64,000 bases of DNA from Amycolatopsis xylanica (GTDB taxonomy: Bacteria > Actinomycetota > Actinomycetes > Mycobacteriales > Pseudonocardiaceae): the NCBI RefSeq assembly GCF_900107045.1, contig NZ_FNON01000011.1, positions 1 through 64,000 on the forward strand. Direction: 5' to 3'. The translations under genes were made by a program, and so were the position numbers. This document shows positions 8,278-16,247 of the stretch, piece after piece (within the stretch, counting starts at the first letter, position 1; every line of letters begins with the position of its first letter). Under the pieces are notes generated by a model. That model ran no database searches and was not told the origin of the DNA. It was given only the letters and a program-made list of their open reading frames with translations.

Positions 8278-9405
8278 TCAGCGGGCGGCGGCGACCGCGA
8301 CGCCCGCCGCGCCCGCCAGCGTGACGACCACCCAGGGGCCGGGCACGGCGGTGGTCAGTGACAACAGCAGCACGGCGCCGCACTGGACGCCGCACTGGTA
8401 GAGCGGCGCGGCCCAGCCACGGTCGGCGGGCTCGACCGACGCGATGGCCTGCATGTTCAGCGCCGTGAAAGCGAGCGCGAACCCGAGCCCGACCAGTATC
8501 AGCGTCGGCAGCACCCGCATCGGATACGAGCCGTCCGACGGCAGCAGCTGGTACCCGTACCCCGCGGTCATGAACGCGGTGCCCGCCGAGATCAGCCTGG
8601 CCGTGCCGAACCGTTCCACCGTCTTCCTGGCGAACGGCGAGGCCAGCGCGACCGGCAGGCACGCGGGCAGTAAGGCGAGCGCGGCCGTCATCGGCCCCAT
8701 GCCGTCCGGCTTCAGCGCGAACGTCGTGAGCAGCAACGCGCTCAGGTAGGTGCCGTTCAGCACGGCCGCGCCGAACGCCGAGCGCAGCAGCGCGCCGTTG
8801 CGCAGCAGCGCGCGCGGGAACGGCCGCATCACGGCGCCCGGCCTGTCCGGCGGTATCAGCAGCGCCGCGAACACCAGCAGCACCAACGCGATCGGGGCGG
8901 GAGCCAGGAAGACCCAGTGCCAGTCGAGGGAGGCGAGCACGCCGGACAGCAGTATCCCGCTGGTGAACCCGGCCGCGCCGAACAACGCGTATACCGAAAC
9001 CGCGCGCCGCTGCCGCGGCCCGTCGGGGAACACCGTGGTGATCACGGCGAGCCCGGCGGGCGCGGTCAGCGCGGCGCACGCGCCCTTGAGCACCCTGGTC
9101 GCCACCAGCACGCCGAAGTCGGTGGTGAGGCCACCGGCGACGGAAGCCGCGGCGAACACCGGCAACGCCAGCAGGTAGACCCGGCGCCGCCCCCACCTGG
9201 CGGTGACGCGCGGCCCGGCCAGCAGTACCGCGGCGAAGCCGAGCGCGAAACCGCTCATGATCCACTGCGCCTGATGCGGCGGCAGCCCGATGCCCGGCAG
9301 CGCGGGCAGCACCACCGACACCTCCAGCGCGTCGAGCAGCATGTTCCCGGCTAGCACGGCCACCAGCGCCCACGACGGCCGGGTGCCCGTCACCGGCTCA
9401 GCCAC
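8278..9405 (-). CDS. MFS transporter, probable product exporter
   Basis: This 375-aa hydrophobic protein has about 12 membrane segments. A motif A variant, GPRVTARWGRRRVYLL, lies near residues 62-77, and GAAGFTSGILLSG follows in the position of the drug/proton antiporter motif. The GTG start at 9405 lies inside the last codons of the oxygenase-reductase gene (8-base overlap); no membrane segment is lost by this choice, although the frame is open to 9507. It is embedded in the main operon, so it is expressed together with the PKS, unlike the DHA2 exporter at 2662-4233. Export of a glycoside or intermediate is the likely job; substrate unknown. Confidence 0.85.
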   Translation of the reverse strand: MAEPVTGTRPSWALVAVLAGNMLLDALEVSVVLPALPGIGLPPHQAQWIMSGFALGFAAVLLAGPRVTARWGRRRVYLLALPVFAAASVAGGLTTDFGVLVATRVLKGACAALTAPAGLAVITTVFPDGPRQRRAVSVYALFGAAGFTSGILLSGVLASLDWHWVFLAPAPIALVLLVFAALLIPPDRPGAVMRPFPRALLRNGALLRSAFGAAVLNGTYLSALLLTTFALKPDGMGPMTAALALLPACLPVALASPFARKTVERFGTARLISAGTAFMTAGYGYQLLPSDGSYPMRVLPTLILVGLGFALAFTALNMQAIASVEPADRGWAAPLYQCGVQCGAVLLLSLTTAVPGPWVVVTLAGAAGVAVAAAR

Positions 9406-10162
9406 CGAGCAGGGTCCCGCCACTGGCATCCACATAGGACCCGGTGATCCAGCGCGCGTCCTCGCCAGCCAGGAACGCCACCGCGCCGGCGATGTCGTCG
9501 GGTTCACCGATGCGGTTGAACGCCGACAGCGCGGACATCTGCGCCACCGCCTCGGGAATCCCGAACACGGGCGAGCCGTTGTTCGTGATGCCGGGGCCGA
9601 CGCTGTTGACCGTGATGCCGCGCGGGCCGAGATGCTTGGCGTAGTGCAGGGTCAGCTGGTCGATCGCGCCCTTGGTCATCGCGTAGGCGACCTCCTGCGG
9701 GTTCGCGAACCGGGTGAGGCCCGAGGAGATGTTGATGATCCGGCCACCGTCCGGCATGTTCGCCAGCGCACGCTGCACGATGAAGAACGGCGCCTTCGCG
9801 TTGACCGCGTACAACCGGTCGAACTGCTCGGGGGTGACCTCCTCCGGCGCGACCCCGCCCATCACGCCGGCGTTGTTGACCAGGATGTTCAGGTCCGTGC
9901 CGCCGGTGCGTTCCTTGAGCCCGAGCTCAAGCCCGAGTAACAGCTCGTGCACACCGCCCGGCGCGCCCAGCTCGGCACGCACGGCGAAGGCGCGGCCGCC
10001 GTCGCCCTCGATGGCGGCGACGACCTCGTTGGCCGCCTGCTCGTTGCCCGCGTAGTGCACGGCGACGAGCGCGCCTTCCCTGGCCAGCCGGATGGCGATG
10101 GCGCGGCCGATGCCCCGGCTGGAACCGGTGACCAAGGCCGTCTTCGTGGTGAGTGAGCCCAT
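9398..10162 (-). CDS. Stand-alone SDR reductase made from internal start of the fusion gene
   Basis: Within the oxygenase-reductase frame an ATG at 10162 is preceded by AGGAGGA (10174-10168) with a 5-base gap, a near-perfect ribosome site. It begins exactly at the first residue of the reductase fold (MGSLTTKTALVTGSSRGIG), giving a 254-aa protein of normal SDR length. For PgaM, internal initiation giving a separate reductase has been described (family knowledge), and the two forms are thought to associate. That this happens here is inference from the ribosome site. Confidence 0.72.
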   Translation of the reverse strand: MGSLTTKTALVTGSSRGIGRAIAIRLAREGALVAVHYAGNEQAANEVVAAIEGDGGRAFAVRAELGAPGGVHELLLGLELGLKERTGGTDLNILVNNAGVMGGVAPEEVTPEQFDRLYAVNAKAPFFIVQRALANMPDGGRIINISSGLTRFANPQEVAYAMTKGAIDQLTLHYAKHLGPRGITVNSVGPGITNNGSPVFGIPEAVAQMSALSAFNRIGEPDDIAGAVAFLAGEDARWITGSYVDASGGTLLGG

Positions 10163-11344
10163 TGCGATCCTCCTGTGAGTGGCTGGCGCCCGCCGCGGTG
10201 GCGCGGCAGGGCGCGGGGTGTCGAGCGCGCTGATCATGTTCGCCAGATGACGCTGTACCGGGCCGAGTTCGAGCAGCTCGCCGAACACGGCACGCAGCGG
10301 TTCGACCTCCGGCCCGCCCAGCAGCAGCTGGGCCTGCGCCGCGATATTGGCCAAGGTCCGCCTGCCGACGGCGTGCCGGATGTCGTGGTAGCCGTCCAGC
10401 GGCGCGTCGGCTCTGGTGAGCCGCGCGCCGAGTTCGGCGGCGTCCTGCAGGCCGAGGTTCATCGCCTGCCCGCCGACCGGGAGCTGCCGGTGCGCGGCGT
10501 CACCGGCGAGTACCACCCGGCCGCGGCGGTAACGGGTGACCTGGCGGCTGGTGTTGCCGAAAGCGTTGACCCACAACGGTTCCCCGTGCGAGATGTCCTC
10601 GCCGGTGACCCGCAGCCAGACGGCGGCGATCTCGGCGAAGTCCGGTTCCGCGGTACGCGGGCGTACCTCGGCGCCGTACTCGTGGACCATCACGCGGGTG
10701 ACGCCGCCGGGGCCGCGCGCCGCGATCGCCAGCCCCGCGGGGTGCCGCTCGAACCGCCGGTCGGGCACCTCGATGCCGCGCACGTCCGCGCGCAGCAGCT
10801 CCTTGGTGGCGTCCGTACCGGGGAACTCGAACCCGGCCAGCCGCCGGACCGTGCTGTGCTCGCCGTCGCAGCCGGCCAGGTAGCCCGCACTGAGCCGCCT
10901 GGCGACCCCGTCGGCGCCGGTGAACTCGACCTCGACCCGATCGGGATGCTCGGTGAAGCCGGTGAACCGGTGACCACGCCGCAGGTCGGTGCCCGCCGCG
11001 ACGGCTCGCCGCCACAGCACCGACTCGATCAGCGTCTGCGGCGCTTTCCATTGCCCCGCATGGGGATGGCCGGGATCGGCCGCGGTCAGGTCCAGGCGCA
11101 GGCCGCCGAAATGCCCCGGTGGCCCCGCTGGCGGCGGGCCGAGCGCGTCGAGCAGGCCACGCTCGGCGAACAGCTCCATCGTTCGAGTGTGCAAAGTGGA
11201 CGCCCGCGACTCGGTGACCGGCTCGGTCCGTTCCTCCAGCACGGTCACCGTCGCGCCGCCGGCCCGCAGTGCCAGCGCGAGGAACAGACCGACGGGGCCG
11301 GCGCCGACGACGACCACGTCGACCTCGGTTCGGGTGGCGGGCAT
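9398..11344 (-). CDS. Fused FAD oxygenase / SDR reductase (PgaM/UrdM-like)
   Basis: One uninterrupted 648-aa frame. Residues 1-390 are an aromatic flavoprotein hydroxylase: VVVVGAGPVGLFLALALRAGG (FAD dinucleotide fold), LAGCDGEHSTVRRLAG (DG motif) and VVLAGDAAHRQLPVGGQAMN (GD motif). It stops near residue 390 without the thioredoxin-like C-terminal domain found in the stand-alone oxygenase of this cluster. Residues 395-648 are a short-chain reductase: ALVTGSSRGIGRA (cofactor loop), NNAG and catalytic YAMTK. This architecture is known from PgaM and UrdM, which act with PgaE/UrdE in tailoring the angucyclinone (C-12/C-12b hydroxylation, ketoreduction or dehydration). The gene begins three bases after the aromatase stop. 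Confidence 0.93.
   Translation of the reverse strand: MPATRTEVDVVVVGAGPVGLFLALALRAGGATVTVLEERTEPVTESRASTLHTRTMELFAERGLLDALGPPPAGPPGHFGGLRLDLTAADPGHPHAGQWKAPQTLIESVLWRRAVAAGTDLRRGHRFTGFTEHPDRVEVEFTGADGVARRLSAGYLAGCDGEHSTVRRLAGFEFPGTDATKELLRADVRGIEVPDRRFERHPAGLAIAARGPGGVTRVMVHEYGAEVRPRTAEPDFAEIAAVWLRVTGEDISHGEPLWVNAFGNTSRQVTRYRRGRVVLAGDAAHRQLPVGGQAMNLGLQDAAELGARLTRADAPLDGYHDIRHAVGRRTLANIAAQAQLLLGGPEVEPLRAVFGELLELGPVQRHLANMISALDTPRPAAPPRRAPATHRRIAMGSLTTKTALVTGSSRGIGRAIAIRLAREGALVAVHYAGNEQAANEVVAAIEGDGGRAFAVRAELGAPGGVHELLLGLELGLKERTGGTDLNILVNNAGVMGGVAPEEVTPEQFDRLYAVNAKAPFFIVQRALANMPDGGRIINISSGLTRFANPQEVAYAMTKGAIDQLTLHYAKHLGPRGITVNSVGPGITNNGSPVFGIPEAVAQMSALSAFNRIGEPDDIAGAVAFLAGEDARWITGSYVDASGGTLLGG
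10168..10174 (-). promoter_or_regulatory. Internal ribosome-binding site in oxygenase-reductase gene
   Basis: AGGAGGA on the minus strand, five bases before an in-frame ATG at 10162 at the boundary between the oxygenase and reductase domains. It is stronger than most true start sites in this operon, which argues that it is used. Confidence 0.75.
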
Positions 11345-11347
11345 CGC

Positions 11348-12283
11348 TCAGCGCCGCGCTTCCGCGTAGTCCTTCGCGTGGCCAAGGGTGGCCCGGCTGT
11401 TGCCGCCCAACGCTTCCCGGATGAAGGTACGCGCCTCGGGCACTCCCGCGCCGGGGCCGAGCACCTTGGCGATGTTCGCGGTGTTCAGCACGACGGTGTG
11501 CTGAGACGTCGCGGTGGTGGTCCCGTCGGGCTCCTCGGTGAACTCCCAGTAACCGGTGTGCACCTTCATCAACGCGGGCAACGTGGTCTGCTTGTAGACG
11601 ATCCGGTTGTCCGGGAAGCAGATCCGGACCGACTCGGTGACATGGGTGGCGCCGTCGCGGGTGAGCGTGTCCATGCGCAGCACCTGCAGGCCGGGGCTCG
11701 GCTCCCGCAGCTCCACCGCCGCCACATGCGGCAGCCGGGTCTGCCACAGCCGCGCCTCGTTGACGAAGTCGTACAGATCCTTGGCCGCGCCGCCGACCTG
11801 GACGCTGTCGGTGAACGACATCGTCAGGTCCGCGTTCGCCGCGAGCTCGACGTTGTGTTTCAGCGCGGCCAGCTCGGACCGGCTGTTGCGGTCGACGGCC
11901 CGGTCTATCCACTCGAGCTTGCCGGGGTCGTCATCGACGGCCCGATACGCGTGCAGCAGCCGGATCCGGCAGGACTTTTCCGAGTCAGGCTCGATGATCC
12001 AGGTGCCGCTCATCTCGGCGACCGGCGCCGCGGAAACCTCCTGCCGGAAGGTGATCCGCCGCGCCGAGGCGTCCAGTGTGCGCCGCGAGATCCAGTTCTT
12101 CGGCTCACCGTTGGCGGTGGCCCAGATCCGGATACGTTCGGTTTCCGCGCCCTTTTCGACATGATCGACGTGGATCGTCGGCGGGAAGATCCGCGGCCAG
12201 TTCTCCACTTCGGCGATCAGGCGGTACACCTCGTCCGCGGCCGCCTCGACCTGGACATCGTGCTCGACTTCGCGCTGGGTCAT
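11348..12283 (-). CDS. Didomain aromatase/cyclase
   Basis: The 311-aa protein consists of two START/Bet v1-like SRPBCC domains in tandem. The first begins TQREVEHDVQVEAAADEVYR with the following LIAEVENWPRIFPPTIHVDH, the second at about residue 155 with MSFTDSVQVGGAAKDLYDF and VNEARLWQTRLPHVAAVEL. Both show the paired W-x-x-x-x-P/LP pattern of TcmN/ActVII/LanL cyclases. In angucycline pathways this protein aromatises the first ring after C9 ketoreduction. It lies between the ketoreductase and the oxygenase-reductase, the same place as lanL, urdL and pgaL. Confidence 0.95.
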   Translation of the reverse strand: MTQREVEHDVQVEAAADEVYRLIAEVENWPRIFPPTIHVDHVEKGAETERIRIWATANGEPKNWISRRTLDASARRITFRQEVSAAPVAEMSGTWIIEPDSEKSCRIRLLHAYRAVDDDPGKLEWIDRAVDRNSRSELAALKHNVELAANADLTMSFTDSVQVGGAAKDLYDFVNEARLWQTRLPHVAAVELREPSPGLQVLRMDTLTRDGATHVTESVRICFPDNRIVYKQTTLPALMKVHTGYWEFTEEPDGTTTATSQHTVVLNTANIAKVLGPGAGVPEARTFIREALGGNSRATLGHAKDYAEARR

Positions 12284-12302
12284 GGTTTCCTCTCCCCGCT
12301 CG

Positions 12303-13088
12303 TCAGAAGTTGCCCAGTCCGCCGCAGACGTTGAGCGCCTGCGCGGTGATGGCGGCCGCGGCGTCGGTCACCAGATAGCCGACCAGCCCGGCGACCTCGT
12401 CCGGGGTGGAATAGCGGCCGAGCGGGATCTTGGCCTTGAACTTCTCGGCCACCTGCTCCTCGGTGATCGCGTAGGCCGCGGCGTAGCCCTGCCGCACCCG
12501 CTCGGCCATCGGGGTCTCGACATAGCCTGGGCACACCGCGTTGACGGTGATCCCGGTCGGCGCCAGCTCATTGCCCAGCGCCTTGGTGAAACCGACGACC
12601 CCGTGCTTCGAGGCGGAGTACGGCGCGCCGAGCACCACGCCCTGTTTTCCCGCGGTGGAGGCGATGTTGATGATCCGCCCGGTGGTCTTGCCCCGCATGC
12701 CGCCCGCGGTGAGCACCTCCCTGGTCATCCGGAACACGCTGTGCAGGTTGGTGTCGATGACGTCGAACCAGAGTTCGTCGGCGATGTCGGCGGTCACGCC
12801 GCCGCCGGAGCGGCCAGCGTTGTTGACCAGCACGTCGACCGGCCCGTACCGGTCGACGGCGGCACGCACGAACGCGCGCACGTCCTCGCCGGAGCGCACG
12901 TCGCACGGAGCGCCGTCGACCTCCAATCCGTTGTCCCGCAGTTGTTTCACGGTGGTGGTGACGTTCTCCGCGGTACGGGCGCCGAGGAAGACCCGGTGGC
13001 CATCCCGCGCCAGCAGCCTGGTCACCGCGAGCCCGATCCCGCTGGTCGCTCCGGTGACGAGGGCGGTGCGCACACGCTGTTCGGTCAT
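12303..13088 (-). CDS. Polyketide C9-ketoreductase (ActIII-like SDR)
   Basis: The 261-aa SDR reads ALVTGATSGIGLAVTRLLA at residues 9-27 (NADPH fold), VLVNNAGRSGGG, catalytic NIASTAGKQGVVLGAPYSAS with Tyr and the following Lys, and VCPGYVETPMAERVR. The last segment and the substrate lid match ActIII/LanD/UrdD ketoreductases that reduce C9 of the nascent poly-beta-ketone. It follows the ACP gene by 32 bases. The reductase domain of the neighbouring fusion gene is a different SDR subgroup. Confidence 0.95.
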   Translation of the reverse strand: MTEQRVRTALVTGATSGIGLAVTRLLARDGHRVFLGARTAENVTTTVKQLRDNGLEVDGAPCDVRSGEDVRAFVRAAVDRYGPVDVLVNNAGRSGGGVTADIADELWFDVIDTNLHSVFRMTREVLTAGGMRGKTTGRIINIASTAGKQGVVLGAPYSASKHGVVGFTKALGNELAPTGITVNAVCPGYVETPMAERVRQGYAAAYAITEEQVAEKFKAKIPLGRYSTPDEVAGLVGYLVTDAAAAITAQALNVCGGLGNF

Positions 13089-13120
13089 GGTCTGCTCCGA
13101 ATCGTTAGGTGGGCGGGAAA

Positions 13121-13384
13121 TCAGGCCACGCGGGCCAGGTGCTCGTTGACCACGTCGACCAGCGCGCGCGGGGTGACGGCGTCCGCCAGCGCGGACTCGT
13201 CGAGGGTGACGCCGTACTCGCGCTCGACCCGGCCGCCGGTTTCGAGCAGCGCGAGCGAGTCGTAGCCCAGCGCGTCGAACTCGGTGTCGAGTATGTCGCC
13301 GTCGAGGCTCGCTTCGGCCGCGTCGCCCGACCCCTCACGCAATATCCGCTTGAGGTCGTTGAGAGTGAATTCCTTGTCCGGCAT
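13121..13384 (-). CDS. Type II PKS acyl carrier protein
   Basis: An 87-aa acidic protein with FDALGYDSLALLETGGRVE. Ser43 in the GYDSLALLE motif is the 4'-phosphopantetheine site. It starts ten bases after the KS-beta stop, completing the minimal PKS (KS-alpha, KS-beta, ACP) in the standard order. No phosphopantetheinyl transferase is encoded in the window, so one from elsewhere must activate it. Confidence 0.97.
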   Translation of the reverse strand: MPDKEFTLNDLKRILREGSGDAAEASLDGDILDTEFDALGYDSLALLETGGRVEREYGVTLDESALADAVTPRALVDVVNEHLARVA

Positions 13385-13394
13385 GCTTTACCCT

Positions 13395-14636
13395 TCAGTT
13401 AAGTACACTGTGGACAGTCTCGGCACCGCGCACGAGCACCGCGGAGTTGAAGCCGCCGTAGCCGCGTGCCAGCACCAGCGCGGTCCGCACCGGGCCTGGC
13501 CGCGCGGTGGTGACCAGGTCGAGCCCGTACTCCCCCGACGGCGTGGCGTGCGCGGTCGGCGGGATGACGCCGTGGCGCATCGCGAGGAACGCGGTCGCCA
13601 GGTCGAGCGGCGCGGCGCCCGAGTACAGCCGCCCGGTCGTCGTCTTCGGCGCGGTCACCGGCACGCCGCAGGCGCCGAACACCCCGGCCAGCGCCGCCGC
13701 CTCGATCCGATCCAGTTCCGGCACCGCGGCGGCGTCCGCGAAGACGACGTCGACCTCGCCGGGCTCGGCGCCCGCGTCGGCCAGCGCCAGGTCGATCGCC
13801 TTGCGCAGTCCCGGTTCCCGGCCGGAGCCCGGCGCCGGGTCGAACGTCGCCGCGTAGCCGGCGATCTCGCCGTAGATCCGCGGCGCGCCGCGGCGGCGGG
13901 CGAGTTCGAGCTCCTCCATGATCAGCAGCGCGCCGCCCTCGCCGGGCACATGGCCCGCCGCGCGCGCGTCGAACGGCAGGTACGCGCGCGCCGGGTCGTC
14001 ACCGGTGCTCAGCCTGCCGCTGGTGAGCTGGGCCGCCCACCCCCACGGGCAGATCGAGGCGTCCACCCCGCCGGAGACGATCACCGGGGTGCCGTTGCGG
14101 ATCTGCCGCCGTGCCTGCGCGACCGCGTCCAGCCCGCCTGCCTGGTCGCTGATGACCACGCCGCTGGGCCCGCGCATCCCGTGCCGGATGGAGATCTGGC
14201 CACTGTTGACCGCGTAGAACCAGGCGAACGACTGGTACGCGCTCACGTACTTCCCGCCCCGGCTCCACAGGTTGCGCAGCTCGTTCTGGCCGAACTCGAA
14301 GCCGCCGGAGGAGCTGGCGGTGACCACGCCCATGTCGTAGCCGGGCAGCTTGGCCGGGTCGAGGCTCGCGTCGGCGAGCGCGGTGTCGGCCGCCACCAGC
14401 GCGAGCTGCGTCATCCAGTCGGTCTGCGGGAGCAGCCTGCCGGACAGGTGCTCGGCCGGTTCGAACCCGGTGATCTCGCCTGCCAGCCGCGCCGGGTAGC
14501 CTGCCGGGTCGAACCGCGAGATCCGGCGGATCGCCGAGACACCGCCGACGGTGGCCCGCCAGTGGTCCTCGATGCCCATCCCGGTCGGCGCCGCGATGCC
14601 GAGCCCGGTCACCACGACCTTGGTGCCCTCGGTCAT
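13395..14636 (-). CDS. Ketosynthase chain-length factor (KS-beta)
   Basis: This 413-aa thiolase-fold protein is paralogous to the gene before it but has Gln165 (SGVVISDQAGGLDA) where KS-alpha has the catalytic Cys, the defining change of chain-length factors. GHVPGEGGALLIMEE and the C-terminal YGGFNSAVLVRG are typical. With KS-alpha it sets the number of malonyl extensions; in this gene context a decaketide is expected. The start overlaps the KS-alpha stop by ATGA, giving one-to-one translational coupling of the heterodimer. Confidence 0.97.
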   Translation of the reverse strand: MTEGTKVVVTGLGIAAPTGMGIEDHWRATVGGVSAIRRISRFDPAGYPARLAGEITGFEPAEHLSGRLLPQTDWMTQLALVAADTALADASLDPAKLPGYDMGVVTASSSGGFEFGQNELRNLWSRGGKYVSAYQSFAWFYAVNSGQISIRHGMRGPSGVVISDQAGGLDAVAQARRQIRNGTPVIVSGGVDASICPWGWAAQLTSGRLSTGDDPARAYLPFDARAAGHVPGEGGALLIMEELELARRRGAPRIYGEIAGYAATFDPAPGSGREPGLRKAIDLALADAGAEPGEVDVVFADAAAVPELDRIEAAALAGVFGACGVPVTAPKTTTGRLYSGAAPLDLATAFLAMRHGVIPPTAHATPSGEYGLDLVTTARPGPVRTALVLARGYGGFNSAVLVRGAETVHSVLN

Positions 14637-15904
14637 GCCGTACGCCTTTCCGGCCTGGCCAGCACGATCGCGCTCTGGAAGCCGCCGAAGCCGCTGCCGA
14701 CCGAGAGCACCGCGTCTGTGCGGTGCTCCCGCGCGGTGAGCGGGACATAGTCGAGGTCGCATTCGGGATCGGGCGTGTGCAGGTTCGCCGTCGGCGGCAC
14801 GACGTGCTGCTGCATGGCCAGCACCGAGGCGGCCACTTCGATCGAGCCGATCGCGCCGAGCGAGTGCCCGACCATCGACTTGATCGAGCTCACCGGCGTG
14901 CGGTAGGCGTGCTGCCCGAGGCTGAGCTTGAACGCCGCCGTCTCGTGCCGGTCGTTCTGCTTGGTGCCGGAGCCGTGCGCGTTGATGTAGTCGATGTCCT
15001 GCGGCGTGAGCCTGGCCTCGTCCAGCGCGACGCCGATCGCCTTCGCCATCTCCTTGCCGTCCGCGCGCAGCCCGGTCATGTGGTAGGCGTTGCAGCGGGA
15101 GGCGAACCCGGCGATCTCGGCGTGGATGTGCGCGCCGCGGCGGCGCGCGCTTTCCAGTTCCTCCAGCACGAACATCGCCGAACCCTCGCCGAGCACGAAC
15201 CCGTTGCGGGTCGCGTCGAACGGCCGCGAAGCGTGCTCGGGGTCGTCGTTGCGCGGGGTGGTGGCCTTGATCGCGTCGAAACAGGCGACCGTGATCGGGC
15301 TGATCGGCGCGTCCGTGGCGCCGGCGACCATCACGTCGGCGCTGCCCTCGCGGATCAGCTCGGTCGCGTGGCCGAGTGCGTCCAGCCCGGAGGTGCAGCC
15401 GGTTGAGACGACCGTGGCCGGGCCTTCCGCGCCGACCGTCCAGGCCACCTCGGCCGCGAACGAACTGGGGACGAAGTAGTTGTACAGATGCGGCACCGCG
15501 TAGTTGTGGTCGACGAGTTCCAGCCGCCCGCCGTCGGAGACGGTGCGGTACTCCTCGTCCAGCCCGGTCGTCGCACCGACCGCGCTGCCGACCGTCACCC
15601 CGATCCGGTGCGGGGCGAGCCCGGCGAACTCGAGCCCGCTGTCGGCGACCGCCTCCCGCGCGGTCACCACCGCCAGCTGCGCGGCCCGGTCCATCCGCCG
15701 GATCTCCTGCGGCCGCAGGCCGAGCAGCTCCGCGTTGAAGTCGATCTCGGCGGCGATCTGTGAGCGGAAGCCTGCCGGGTCGAAGAAGCTGATCCGCCGG
15801 GTGGCGGTGCGACCGTCGGAGAGCAGGCTCCAGAAGTTCTTCACCCCGACCCCGCCAGGCGCGGTCACCCCGAACCCGGTGACCACCACCCGCCGCCGGG
15901 TCAT
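14633..15904 (-). CDS. Ketosynthase alpha subunit
   Basis: A 423-aa beta-ketoacyl synthase. Cys170 in VVSTGCTSGLDALGH is the nucleophile. The two His sites are in INAHGSGTKQND and KSMVGHSLGAIGS, and the C-terminus has the GSGFGGFQSA motif. It catalyses the decarboxylative condensations of the aromatic polyketide together with KS-beta. ATG overlaps the TcmI-type cyclase stop (ATGA) and its stop overlaps KS-beta. Homologs: LanA, UrdA, PgaA, ActI-ORF1. Confidence 0.98.
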   Translation of the reverse strand: MTRRRVVVTGFGVTAPGGVGVKNFWSLLSDGRTATRRISFFDPAGFRSQIAAEIDFNAELLGLRPQEIRRMDRAAQLAVVTAREAVADSGLEFAGLAPHRIGVTVGSAVGATTGLDEEYRTVSDGGRLELVDHNYAVPHLYNYFVPSSFAAEVAWTVGAEGPATVVSTGCTSGLDALGHATELIREGSADVMVAGATDAPISPITVACFDAIKATTPRNDDPEHASRPFDATRNGFVLGEGSAMFVLEELESARRRGAHIHAEIAGFASRCNAYHMTGLRADGKEMAKAIGVALDEARLTPQDIDYINAHGSGTKQNDRHETAAFKLSLGQHAYRTPVSSIKSMVGHSLGAIGSIEVAASVLAMQQHVVPPTANLHTPDPECDLDYVPLTAREHRTDAVLSVGSGFGGFQSAIVLARPERRTA

Positions 15905-16227
15905 CGCGCGCTCCAGTGGTAGAACCGCTCGGCCATGGCGTCCTTGGGCGAGCGCCAGGTCTCGGGGTCGAACGCGGTTATGTGCGGCTTGAGGTCCTGG
16001 CTGATCCCGACGAACAGCGGGTCGGCCTTGGCGTCCTCGATCCGCTCGCCGCCATCGGCCTCGTCGAAGTCCTGCAGGTGGAAATACAGGCCCCGGTAGG
16101 TGAAAAGCTGTCGGCGGCGGGTGCCCATCCGGTGCGGCATCCCGGTCGCGTCGAACGCGCCGAACAGCTCGGCGACCTCCCCGCCCGCGGCCGGCTCCAT
16201 CCTGGCCACGATCAGCGTGCTGTGCAT
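15901..16227 (-). CDS. Polyketide cyclase (TcmI family)
   Basis: A 108-aa protein starting MHSTLIVARMEPAAGGEVAE, with FGAFDATGMPHRMGTRRRQL and FTYRGLYFHLQDF, and a C-terminal RFYHWSA. This is the ferredoxin-like dimeric cyclase family of TcmI, LanF and PgaF, which closes the later rings. The start at 16227 follows AGGAGGAAACGCGA; the open frame to 16329 is not used. It sits between the PgaE-like oxygenase and KS-alpha, the canonical E-F-A order of angucycline operons. Confidence 0.95.
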   Translation of the reverse strand: MHSTLIVARMEPAAGGEVAELFGAFDATGMPHRMGTRRRQLFTYRGLYFHLQDFDEADGGERIEDAKADPLFVGISQDLKPHITAFDPETWRSPKDAMAERFYHWSAR

Positions 16228-16247
16228 TCGCGTTTCCTCCTTGGGTT

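Noticed and set aside
9398..11344. Possibility that the oxygenase-reductase fusion is a sequencing frameshift joining two genes
   Set aside because: The frame is continuous, the domain junction carries an in-frame ribosome site, and the same fusion is known in PgaM and UrdM, so the fusion is taken as real.
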